Shown: positions 1-5,322 of the stretch, in pieces
Position numbering within the stretch: position 1 is the stretch's first letter
Layout of the letters: each line of letters starts with the position of its first letter
Made by a program: the position numbers and the translations under genes
The notes under the pieces: generated by a model
The model's database searches: none
Seen by the model: the letters and a program-made list of their open reading frames with translations, nothing else
Told to the model about the DNA's origin: nothing
Assembly: GCA_937907215.1 (NCBI GenBank)
Contig: CALESG010000108.1
Coordinates: forward strand, 1-6,886
Reading direction: 5' to 3'
Source of the DNA: an uncultured Ruminococcus sp.
GTDB lineage: Bacteria; Bacillota; Clostridia; Oscillospirales; Ruminococcaceae
DNA: 6,886 bases

Positions 1-183
1 GAAAATTCGTTAAATCCTGAATTCTACGAAATATCTGCCGAGAATCACTGCAAGGAGAGATATATTCGTGATCTTAATTGGCACTATTCACTAGAGGAGA
101 TGCATAAGGAACTCAGGTCAAATAGAAAATGCAAACTGTCACTATTTTACAGCGTTTATCAGTATGTTGTCAACCTTAGCTAA
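1..183 (+). CDS. 3' end of an unidentified gene (partial)
   Basis: Frame 1 is open from the window edge for 60 codons and ends at TAA (181-183). I do not recognise the protein. The visible C-terminus is polar and charged in its first two thirds (motif SLEEMHKELRSN), then ends in a short hydrophobic/aromatic tail (LFYSVYQYVVNLS). No minus-strand frame is open across this stretch, which favours the plus frame, but 60 codons without a stop is only moderate evidence. The gene is separated from the recombinase by about 350 non-coding bases, so it is probably not part of the polysaccharide operon. It shares a 16-base exact match with the recombinase gene (153-168 and 624-639), read in the same frame in both. 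Confidence 0.45.
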   Translation, partial: ENSLNPEFYEISAENHCKERYIRDLNWHYSLEEMHKELRSNRKCKLSLFYSVYQYVVNLS

Positions 184-237
184 TCTTTTCCTTGTAAATA
201 AACTTTGTTGGTTAAATAATTGGTAAGGAATCGAATA

Positions 238-270
238 ATCAACTTTGAACCCATCGAAGTCAAAGTTGAT
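238..270. repeat. 11-bp perfect inverted repeat (hairpin)
   Basis: ATCAACTTTGA at 238-248 is the exact reverse complement of TCAAAGTTGAT at 260-270, with an 11-base loop. Neither strand has a T-run after the stem, so it is not a standard intrinsic terminator. It lies 55 bases after the stop of the left-flank gene and outside the proposed invertible segment. It may stabilise the 3' end of either the plus-strand transcript or a leftward transcript, or be a dyad bound by a protein; the sequence does not decide. Confidence 0.55.
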
Positions 271-286
271 GAAATAGTATAGAAGT

Positions 287-311
287 TCGGAGTATTTTCA
301 AATTACTCCGA
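287..311. repeat. 8-bp perfect inverted repeat (hairpin)
   Basis: TCGGAGTA at 287-294 pairs with TACTCCGA at 304-311 around a 9-base loop. It is G+C-richer than its surroundings and sits between the 11-bp hairpin and the candidate leftward terminator. No T-run follows on either strand. Together with 238-270 and 319-364 it makes three dyads in a row just outside the left end of the recombinase segment, which would fit blocking or processing of leftward transcription. Confidence 0.4.
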
Positions 312-318
312 GTGCTGT

Positions 319-364
319 AAAATAAAAATTACCGCATTGCTTATGCAAAACGGCAGCCGTAATT
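319..364 (-). terminator. Candidate intrinsic terminator for leftward transcription
   Basis: Read on the minus strand, AATTAC (364-359) pairs with GTAATT (332-327). One mismatch and two further pairs extend the stem inward, and a small TTGC/GCAA hairpin lies in the loop. The stem is followed by TTTTATTTT on the minus strand (plus strand AAAATAAAA, 319-327). It lies directly outside the left inverted repeat, in the path of the leftward promoter at 407-435. The stem is AT-rich and imperfect, so strength is doubtful. Confidence 0.3.
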
Positions 365-381
365 TTCGCAAAATTACAAAT
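363..381 (+). repeat. Left 19-bp inverted repeat (recombination site candidate)
   Basis: TTTTCGCAAAATTACAAAT is the exact reverse complement of 1703-1721. Together the two copies bracket the recombinase gene and its promoter region. The left copy is also half of a dyad: TTTCGCAA (364-371) is mirrored by TTGCGAAA (383-390) across 11 bases. Paired half-sites around a short central region are typical of tyrosine-recombinase core sites, although 11 bases is longer than the usual 6-8. Confidence 0.75.
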
Positions 382-406
382 CTTGCGAAAGACTTTTAAC
401 AACTTA

Positions 407-435
407 ATTATACTACATTTAAAATAGAATTTCAA
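407..435 (-). promoter_or_regulatory. Strong leftward sigma-A promoter just inside the left repeat
   Basis: On the minus strand, TTGAAA (435-430) is followed by a 17-base spacer and a perfect TATAAT (412-407), with a predicted start near 400. This is the best promoter match I found in the window. It has no gene to serve on the left: the only left-flank frame is on the opposite strand. Its position just inside an inverted repeat suggests that its target is the polysaccharide operon after inversion. Its -35 hexamer overlaps that of the weaker rightward promoter. Confidence 0.7.
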
Positions 436-459
436 GGTAAGCCGACAAGAAAATATAAA
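431..459 (+). promoter_or_regulatory. Candidate rightward promoter of the recombinase gene
   Basis: TTCAAG (431-436), a 17-base spacer and TATAAA (454-459) give a -10 with one mismatch and a weak -35. The predicted start is near 466, leaving a leader of about 70 bases before the ATG at 535. The -35 shares bases with the -35 of the leftward promoter, so polymerase or a regulator bound there could affect both directions. A TTGACA at 498-503 was considered but has no -10 at proper spacing. Confidence 0.35.
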
Positions 460-534
460 AATCAGCATATTACACAACACGTCAAGCGATATCTGTGTTG
501 ACACTTAATAAAAATAACAAAAAGGAGAAGATTT

Positions 535-1626
535 ATGCTGCAAACCATAGAAACAATTACAAAGCGCACCGATGGACGATATATGGGGCGTTTTATCATA
601 GATCATGAAACCAACGGCAAATCCGTTTATCAGTATGTTTACGGTAAAACTTATGATGAAGCCGAACAGAAGCTGCGCATCGCCCGTGAAATTGAGAGTT
701 TGTATCTGTCCGGTCGGCATATCACAGTTCAGGCAGTTTATATGGAATGGCTCAATGCGATCGTGAATCGTGTAAAAGAATGCACTTATGCAAATTATAA
801 GATGAAGTCCGACAAGCATATTCTGCCTGTTTTTGGTGATATGCTCTGTACCTCGATTAATTCGGCAAAGATAAACGCTTTTATCAAGGATAAAATGGAC
901 AGCGGTCTGTCCGCAGGCTATGTGCGTGATCTTCTCACTGTGTTCAAGGCGCTTCTGACCTATGCACAGGAGGAATACGGATTTAAGCTGTCCCTCAAGA
1001 ACGTTTCTCTCCCGAAGGTCGAAAATAAAAAGCCCCATAAAATGGACGATGAACAGCAGACGAAACTGGTCAGATACGTGAAGAATCATATTGATCTGAC
1101 CGGACTTGGCGTGCTGTTATCGCTTTTCATGGGACTTCGTATTGGTGAGCTTTGCGGCTTGAAATGGGGAGATATTGATATTAAGTGCAAACTCCTCCGT
1201 GTAAACCGTACTGTGCAGCGTATCAGTAAGCAGAATGGCAGCCATAAAACTATGCTCGTCATTACTGAACCGAAAAGTTCCAATTCTAAGCGCTGTATCG
1301 CCATTCCCGATTGCCTTATTCCGTATCTGGTTAAGTTCAGAGGAAACGACAAAGATTATGTTCTCTCAGGCTCAGAAAAACCTGTAGAACCAAGAACCAT
1401 GCAGTATCGCTACAAGAAACTGCTTGAAGCTGCCGATGTGGAACGCTCCAACTATCATAAGCTTCGTCACACATTTGCCCCAAACTGCGTAGAGAACGGA
1501 TTTGATGCGAAAACACTGTCCTGCGTACTTGGTCACAGCACAATCGCCCTTACGCTTGACAGGTACGTCCATCCAAACCGACAATACGAACGACGAATGA
1601 TGAACAGCTTATCAGCACGAATGTAG
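535..1626 (+). CDS. Tyrosine recombinase / integrase (phage- and Tn916-type)
   Basis: A 363-residue site-specific recombinase that cuts and rejoins DNA through a phosphotyrosine. Residues about 1-60 look like an N-terminal arm-binding (AP2-like) domain (DGRYMGRF, YGKTYDEAEQKL). Residues about 64-150 fit the SAM-like core-binding domain, and about 170-363 the catalytic domain. All catalytic positions are visible: R202 (GLRIGEL), K247, H308 and R311 (YHKLRHTF), H334 (LGHS) and Y344 (DRYVHP). The ATG at 535 follows AAAGGAG (521-527) at good spacing. Residue 316 is Pro (HTFAPNC), where relatives usually have Thr, which could weaken activity. No excisionase is adjacent. The gene is bracketed by 19-bp inverted repeats and stands directly upstream of a polysaccharide operon, so a DNA-inversion role is favoured over element integration. 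It could instead be a relic of an integrated element. Confidence 0.93.
   Translation: MLQTIETITKRTDGRYMGRFIIDHETNGKSVYQYVYGKTYDEAEQKLRIAREIESLYLSGRHITVQAVYMEWLNAIVNRVKECTYANYKMKSDKHILPVFGDMLCTSINSAKINAFIKDKMDSGLSAGYVRDLLTVFKALLTYAQEEYGFKLSLKNVSLPKVENKKPHKMDDEQQTKLVRYVKNHIDLTGLGVLLSLFMGLRIGELCGLKWGDIDIKCKLLRVNRTVQRISKQNGSHKTMLVITEPKSSNSKRCIAIPDCLIPYLVKFRGNDKDYVLSGSEKPVEPRTMQYRYKKLLEAADVERSNYHKLRHTFAPNCVENGFDAKTLSCVLGHSTIALTLDRYVHPNRQYERRMMNSLSARM
624..639 (+). repeat. Second copy of a 16-bp direct repeat (first at 153-168)
   Basis: CGTTTATCAGTATGTT occurs at 153-168 in the left-flank gene and again at 624-639 in the recombinase gene, on the same strand. Both copies are read in the same frame, encoding SVYQYV in each protein. 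A 16-base match is unlikely by chance in a window this size, but shared codons for a short peptide motif could explain it. No wider similarity surrounds the match. Confidence 0.5.
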
Positions 1627-1702
1627 TGTCAGACTGTGTCAGAATCAGCATCTTGAAAACAGAATATTGCGTAAATACGGCGTTTTGAAAGAATGTTTTG
1701 AA

Positions 1703-1721
1703 ATTTGTAATTTTGCGAAAA
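1703..1721 (-). repeat. Right 19-bp inverted repeat (recombination site candidate)
   Basis: ATTTGTAATTTTGCGAAAA is the exact reverse complement of 363-381. Unlike the left copy, its inner side lacks a matching TTGCGAAA half-site; instead it has two GTTTTGAAA direct repeats (1682-1690, 1695-1703). The match stops at both ends: 1722-1723 and 1701-1702 do not extend it well. The sharp 19-bp identity fits a conserved crossover core. Confidence 0.75.
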
Positions 1722-1883
1722 GCAGCATACATATTTGATTATATCATAACCGTATCCGGCAGAAAAATTCAAGTTCTGACCGTTTATGTTTATGACTTAT
1801 TGTATTTTAAATTGAATATCTTCAACAGTGTTCATGTATATGGTTACGGATTGATACAAGTTAATGATTAATGGAGTTTGACG

Positions 1884-1946
1884 ATGTGTTCAATAGCACA
1901 GTTGGAGCTTGCGTGGATTTTTTGGTTTATAAATGGGTTTATATGA
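1884..1946 (+). CDS. Possible 20-residue hydrophobic leader peptide
   Basis: ATG at 1884 is preceded by GGAG (1873-1876) with 7-base spacing and runs for 20 codons to TGA (1944-1946). The peptide MCSIAQLELAWIFWFINGFI is hydrophobic with three Trp/Phe-rich turns. Its stop overlaps (ATGA) an 8-codon frame at 1943-1969, whose TAG directly abuts the aminotransferase TTG start at 1970. This could be a coupled leader that tunes translation of the operon, but such short frames also arise by chance and I know of no homologue. Confidence 0.2.
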   Translation: MCSIAQLELAWIFWFINGFI

Positions 1947-1969
1947 TAACAGAAAAGAGGATGAAATAG

Positions 1970-3349
1970 TTGAAAATTCCATTTTCGCCACCCGATATTA
2001 CAGAAGAAGAAATTAATGAAGTTGCAGATGCATTGCGTTCAGGGTGGATCACAACAGGGCCGAGGGTTAAGCTGCTGGAGCGAAGATTAGCGGCATACAT
2101 TGACACGGGAGATACGACTATCAACTGTGAGAGTGATGAAAACAAGGTTTTATACTCCAATCGTGTTGTTTGCCTGAATTCTGCTACAGCATCTGAGGAA
2201 CTGAATCTTCGTATCCTTGGCATCCAGCCTGGTGATGAGGTTATCGTTCCGGCTTATACATATACAGCTACAGCAAGTGCTGCTGTTCACTGTGATGCGA
2301 AAGTTGTGTTCGTTGATATTCAGAAGGGCGGAAATAAAGAGACCCACGCTCCTGAGATGGATTATGAAAAGCTTGAAGCAGCGATTACTGAGAAAACCAA
2401 AGTCATCATTCCGGTTGACCTCGGCGGCATTGTCTGTGACTATGATAGGATTTTTGAAATCATTGAAAGGAAAAGAAGTCTGTTCAAGCCTCTTGATGAT
2501 CATAGCAATCCGCTTGCTGATCTTGGCAGCAGAATCCAGAAAGGTCTCGGGCGTATTGCGATTGTGGCTGACTGTGCTCACAGTCTTGGTGCAAGCCGTG
2601 TGGTTTCTCACACTGGAGAGGGTGCTGTTGAGAGTAAAAGAAGATACTGCGGATCTATTGCAGATTTCTCCTCGTTCTCTTTTCACGCTGTCAAGAATTT
2701 CACAACAGCAGAAGGCGGCGCAAGTGCTTGGTGTTTACCTAAAGCGGTTTATGATGCAGGCGTGACTGATGAAGAACTCTACAAGATGTATCAGCTTCTG
2801 TCTCTCCACGGTCAGAATAAGGATGCTCTGGCTAAGACCAAAGTTGGTGCGTGGGAGTATGACATCATCGGCGCTTGGTATAAGTGTAATATGACTGACA
2901 TTATGGCTGCCATCGGTTTGAGACAGCTTGACAGATATAAAGAGCTTCTTGAAAGAAGAAAAGAGATTATTAAGAAATATGATGTCTGCTGTAATGAGTT
3001 GGGGATCAGTAATCTGATCCACCATACAGACCTTATGGATAGTTCAAATCATTTGTATCTCATAAGGATTCCAGACATTTCCGAGAAACAGCGAAATAGA
3101 ATGATTGAGATGTTTGCGGAAGCTGGTGTGGCTACTAATGTTCACTACAAGCCACTCCCGATGATGACGGCTTACAGTAATGACTGTTCTGATTATTCAA
3201 ATTCCTATGATTATTATCATAATTTGATAACGCTTCCGCTGCATACGTTGTTAACTGATGAAGATGTTGAGTATGTGTGTGAAGTGTTGCATGATATTGC
3301 AGCTCAGGTCATGGGCGAAAATAAAGTATTAAGTGAAGCAAGAGGATAG
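1970..3349 (+). CDS. DegT/DnrJ/EryC1/StrS-family PLP-dependent sugar aminotransferase
   Basis: A 459-residue cytoplasmic aminotransferase predicted to move an amino group, usually from glutamate, to a nucleotide-linked keto-sugar. It resembles PglE/ArnB-type enzymes that make UDP-4-amino sugars. Visible family signatures are SGWITTGPR (24-32), PGDEVIVPAYTYTATASA (87-104), D201 in DCAHSLGA (binds the PLP ring nitrogen), and the Schiff-base lysine K242 in SFHAVKNFTTAEGG. It is longer than the usual 370-400 residues because of extra sequence at about 48-65 and 164-226. The start is TTG at 1970: an in-frame TAG lies immediately before it, AAGAGG (1955-1960) is the ribosome site, and family members begin near this KIPFSPPDI motif. 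It is the first gene of the operon, 2 bases ahead of the next. No 4,6-dehydratase, normally the preceding enzyme in the pathway, is in the window, so the exact substrate is unknown. Confidence 0.92.
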   Translation: MKIPFSPPDITEEEINEVADALRSGWITTGPRVKLLERRLAAYIDTGDTTINCESDENKVLYSNRVVCLNSATASEELNLRILGIQPGDEVIVPAYTYTATASAAVHCDAKVVFVDIQKGGNKETHAPEMDYEKLEAAITEKTKVIIPVDLGGIVCDYDRIFEIIERKRSLFKPLDDHSNPLADLGSRIQKGLGRIAIVADCAHSLGASRVVSHTGEGAVESKRRYCGSIADFSSFSFHAVKNFTTAEGGASAWCLPKAVYDAGVTDEELYKMYQLLSLHGQNKDALAKTKVGAWEYDIIGAWYKCNMTDIMAAIGLRQLDRYKELLERRKEIIKKYDVCCNELGISNLIHHTDLMDSSNHLYLIRIPDISEKQRNRMIEMFAEAGVATNVHYKPLPMMTAYSNDCSDYSNSYDYYHNLITLPLHTLLTDEDVEYVCEVLHDIAAQVMGENKVLSEARG

Positions 3350-3351
3350 GC

Positions 3352-4047
3352 ATGTTAAGACGTTGGGAAGAATTACCGGAATTTATGAGAACTTCGGAGG
3401 TACGCCCGTATTGGGAGATATTGAATAAGAGACGTTGGCAGCTTGTTCTGAAAAGAGCGTTTGATTTATGTGTTGGCATTATGGTTCTGATCGTTACAGC
3501 TATTCCGATGGCTATTATTGCTGCGGCTGTCAAACTGGACTCAAAAGGACCTGTATTCTACAAGCAAGAGCGAGTGACCACTTATGGTAAGAAGTTCAAA
3601 ATCCACAAGTTCAGAACGATGGTATTTGATGCTGATAAAATAGGTACAGCGGTTACTGTAAGCGGTGATAGCAGAATTACAAAAGTAGGAAGTAAGTTGA
3701 GAAATCTTCGTCTTGACGAGCTTCCGCAAGTTTTTGACGTCATTAACGGTGACATGAGTTTCGTTGGTACGAGACCAGAAGTTGTGAAGTATGTAAAAAA
3801 GTACAAGCCTGAATTTTATGCAACTCTGCTCATGCCAGCAGGAATAACATCAGAAGCAAGTATTCGGTATAAAGATGAATATGCATTACTGACTGTGGCA
3901 GATGATGTGGACAAGGTTTATATTGAAGAAGTATTGCCGGCTAAGATGGTTTGGAATTTAGAGTCAGTCAGAAGATTTCGTTTTTTGCGAGAGATTTTGA
4001 CTATGTTTCGGACTGTGGCGGCGGTACTTGGAAAGGATTATAAATAA
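3352..4047 (+). CDS. Initiating sugar-phosphate transferase (PglC-like bacterial sugar transferase)
   Basis: A 231-residue small monotopic phosphoglycosyl transferase that moves a sugar-1-phosphate from a UDP-sugar to undecaprenyl phosphate at the inner face of the membrane, starting the repeat unit. One hydrophobic segment (about 38-61) carries Pro52, matching the helix-break-helix re-entrant anchor of PglC. Conserved motifs follow in order: GPVFYKQERV (66-75), KFRTM (86-90), the catalytic Asp-Glu pair D122-E123 in RLDELPQVFDV, and GDMSFVGTRPE (133-143). Size matches the minimal PglC class rather than the longer WbaP/WcaJ proteins. The ATG at 3352 is 2 bases after the aminotransferase stop, with AGAGG at 3341-3345. 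Pairing with a DegT aminotransferase suggests a bacillosamine-like or other amino-dideoxy first sugar, but this is inference. Confidence 0.94.
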   Translation: MLRRWEELPEFMRTSEVRPYWEILNKRRWQLVLKRAFDLCVGIMVLIVTAIPMAIIAAAVKLDSKGPVFYKQERVTTYGKKFKIHKFRTMVFDADKIGTAVTVSGDSRITKVGSKLRNLRLDELPQVFDVINGDMSFVGTRPEVVKYVKKYKPEFYATLLMPAGITSEASIRYKDEYALLTVADDVDKVYIEEVLPAKMVWNLESVRRFRFLREILTMFRTVAAVLGKDYK

Positions 4048-4066
4048 GAATTTTGAGGTTAAAGAT

Positions 4067-4885
4067 ATGGCATACTTAAGCGTATTAATGTCGTTATACA
4101 TAAAAGAAAAGCCGGAGTACGCTAGAGCGTGTTTTGATAGTCTGTTAAAGCAAACAGTTCAAGCGGATGAATGGGTGATAGTTGAAGATGGACCTTTGAG
4201 TGAGGAAATGTATACGCTTTTAGACAAATATCAAGTGGCTTATCCAGGACTTATAAACAGAATAGTTTTAAAAGAGAATAGTGGGTTAGGCATTGCCCTA
4301 AGGATTGGCGTGCCTAAGTGCAAAAATGAATTAATTGCACGTATGGATACTGATGACATAGCACGAGAGGATCGTTTAGAGAAACAGTTGGAAATGTTTG
4401 ATAAATATCCTGAACTTGATATCTGTGGGAGTCACATTGACGAATTTGAGGATTCTCCAGAAACAATTGTTGCTAGAAGGACAGTTCCGATAAAACATGA
4501 TGAGATTGCAGAATATCAAAAAAGACGAGATGCTTTTAATCACATGACAGTTATGTATAAGAAAAGTTCCGTAATAAAGGCTGGTAACTATAAAACTTGC
4601 CCTCTTATGGAGGATACATACTTATGGATTAGGATGCTTCAAAGTGGAGCAAAATGTGCAAATATTGATGAGTCTCTTGTTTATGCTCGTATTGGGCACG
4701 ATATGTTTGAACGTAGAGGCGGATGGCAGTATTATAAGAAATACAAGGCAGGAAGAAATAAAGTTTATCAGACAGGATACATTAGTTCATGGGATTACTA
4801 TTATACTCTTGCTATTCAGATGGCTGTTTCTATTATGCCGAATACGGTAAGAGGTTTTGTGTTTAAGAAAATATTGCATAAATAG
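4067..4885 (+). CDS. Family 2 glycosyltransferase, AmsE-like
   Basis: A 272-residue GT-A-fold glycosyltransferase predicted to add a sugar to the lipid-linked repeat unit in the cytoplasm. It opens with YLSVLMSLYIKEKPEYARACFDSLLKQT, typical of the AmsE-like GT2 group. D41 in VEDGPL contacts the nucleotide sugar, D94-T95-D96-D97 (RMDTDDIA) is the metal-binding DXD region, and E182-D183 (MEDTYLWIRML) fits the acceptor/base region. I chose ATG 4067 because GAGGT at 4055-4059 has proper spacing and the family begins there. A longer frame from TTG 4028 would overlap the previous gene and add a non-conserved tail. The gap to the previous stop is 19 bases. Donor and acceptor sugars cannot be read from the sequence. 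From about here onward the genes look more AT-rich than the first two. Confidence 0.9.
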   Translation: MAYLSVLMSLYIKEKPEYARACFDSLLKQTVQADEWVIVEDGPLSEEMYTLLDKYQVAYPGLINRIVLKENSGLGIALRIGVPKCKNELIARMDTDDIAREDRLEKQLEMFDKYPELDICGSHIDEFEDSPETIVARRTVPIKHDEIAEYQKRRDAFNHMTVMYKKSSVIKAGNYKTCPLMEDTYLWIRMLQSGAKCANIDESLVYARIGHDMFERRGGWQYYKKYKAGRNKVYQTGYISSWDYYYTLAIQMAVSIMPNTVRGFVFKKILHK

Positions 4886-4899
4886 GGGTGTGACGTTTT

Positions 4900-5322
4900 G
4901 TGAAAAAATATAAGATAGGGTACACTTCTGGTGTTTTTGATATGTTTCATATTGGGCATTTAAATATTCTTAAATGTGCTAAGGAGCAGTGTGAATATTT
5001 GATAGTTGGTGTTACAACTGATGAGTTATGTCAAAAGAGAAAGAACAAGATACCGATAATTTGTGAACATGATAGAGTTGCTATTGTTGAAGCAATTAAG
5101 TATGTTGATCTTGTGATTCCACAAAGTGATATGGATAAAACTTTAGTAGTAGAAAAATATGGTGTTGATGCCGTATTTGTCGGTTCAGATTGGAAAGGCA
5201 CTGAAGCATGGAAAAAATATGAAGAAGAATTTAAAGTGAGAAATTGTAGTGTGGTATATCTGGAACACACAGATGGGATTTCCTCTACCATTTTGCGAGA
5301 AAGACTGAATAACAATGAATGA
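4900..5322 (+). CDS. TagD-like CTP:phospho-alcohol cytidylyltransferase
   Basis: A 140-residue cytidylyltransferase that would activate a phosphorylated alcohol with CTP to give a CDP-alcohol. The nucleotide-binding signature is clear: GVFDMFHIGHLNIL with H17 and H20 of HxGH. VEAIKYVDLVIPQ, FVGSDWKGTEAW and the C-terminal DGISSTILRERL all align by eye with glycerol-3-phosphate cytidylyltransferases. In TagD the last motif reads RTEGISTT; here it is HTDGISST, so the substrate may not be glycerol-3-phosphate (phosphocholine or phosphoethanolamine are alternatives). The start is GTG at 4900, with AGGGGTG (4884-4890) as ribosome site. It lies 14 bases after the GT2 stop and overlaps the LicD-family gene by 8 bases, which suggests that this enzyme supplies the CDP donor that LicD uses. 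Confidence 0.88.
   Translation: MKKYKIGYTSGVFDMFHIGHLNILKCAKEQCEYLIVGVTTDELCQKRKNKIPIICEHDRVAIVEAIKYVDLVIPQSDMDKTLVVEKYGVDAVFVGSDWKGTEAWKKYEEEFKVRNCSVVYLEHTDGISSTILRERLNNNE

Larger units (their letters stand above)
184..534. other. Non-coding region between the left-flank gene and the recombinase
   Basis: No plausible gene lies in these 351 bases; the minus-strand open frame over 298-504 has no recognisable protein. The region is dense in signals, listed separately: an 11-bp hairpin (238-270), an 8-bp hairpin (287-311), a possible leftward terminator (319-364), the left 19-bp inverted repeat (363-381), a strong leftward promoter (407-435), a weaker rightward promoter (431-459) and the recombinase ribosome site (521-527). 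The part left of 363 would stay fixed if the segment inverts; the part right of 381 would move. Confidence 0.6.
363..1721. mobile_element. Putative invertible segment carrying a recombinase and an outward promoter
   Basis: The 1359-bp segment is bounded by perfect 19-bp inverted repeats and contains a complete tyrosine recombinase (535-1626) plus a near-consensus promoter (407-435) that points outward across the left repeat. Recombination between inverted sites by a tyrosine recombinase would invert the segment rather than excise it. After inversion the promoter would map to about 1649-1677 and read into the polysaccharide operon at 1970. No target-site duplication is visible outside the repeats, which argues against a simple transposon. 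Inversion itself is inferred; only the repeats, gene and promoter are seen. Confidence 0.65.
1627..1969 (+). promoter_or_regulatory. Leader region upstream of the polysaccharide operon
   Basis: These 343 bases separate the recombinase stop from the aminotransferase start. They contain a 9-bp direct repeat GTTTTGAAA (1682-1690 and 1695-1703), the right inverted repeat (1703-1721), and two possible mini-ORFs (1884-1946 and 1943-1969). I see no good fixed sigma-A promoter: TTGAAA (1685-1690) has only TAATTT at 17 bp. There is no clear intrinsic terminator after the recombinase, so readthrough from it could give basal operon expression. In the opposite orientation the strong promoter would fire from about 1684 and give a leader of about 285 bases. 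Confidence 0.5.

Noticed and set aside
383..414. Rightward promoter TTGCGA with TATACT
   Set aside because: The spacer is 20 bp, too long; TATACT is mostly the reverse reading of the leftward TATAAT.
498..503. TTGACA as a -35 for the recombinase
   Set aside because: The bases 17 bp downstream are AAAGGA, part of the ribosome site, with no -10 like sequence.
505..1089. 194-residue open frame on the minus strand
   Set aside because: It lies opposite the recombinase gene, has no recognisable motif, and the plus-strand frame has a full catalytic set.
363..1721. Simple transposon or insertion sequence bounded by terminal inverted repeats
   Set aside because: No target-site duplication is visible outside the repeats and the enzyme is a tyrosine recombinase, not a DDE transposase.
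2150..2686. 178-residue minus-strand and 182-residue plus-strand open frames
   Set aside because: Both are other-frame readings of the aminotransferase gene, which has clear family motifs in its own frame.
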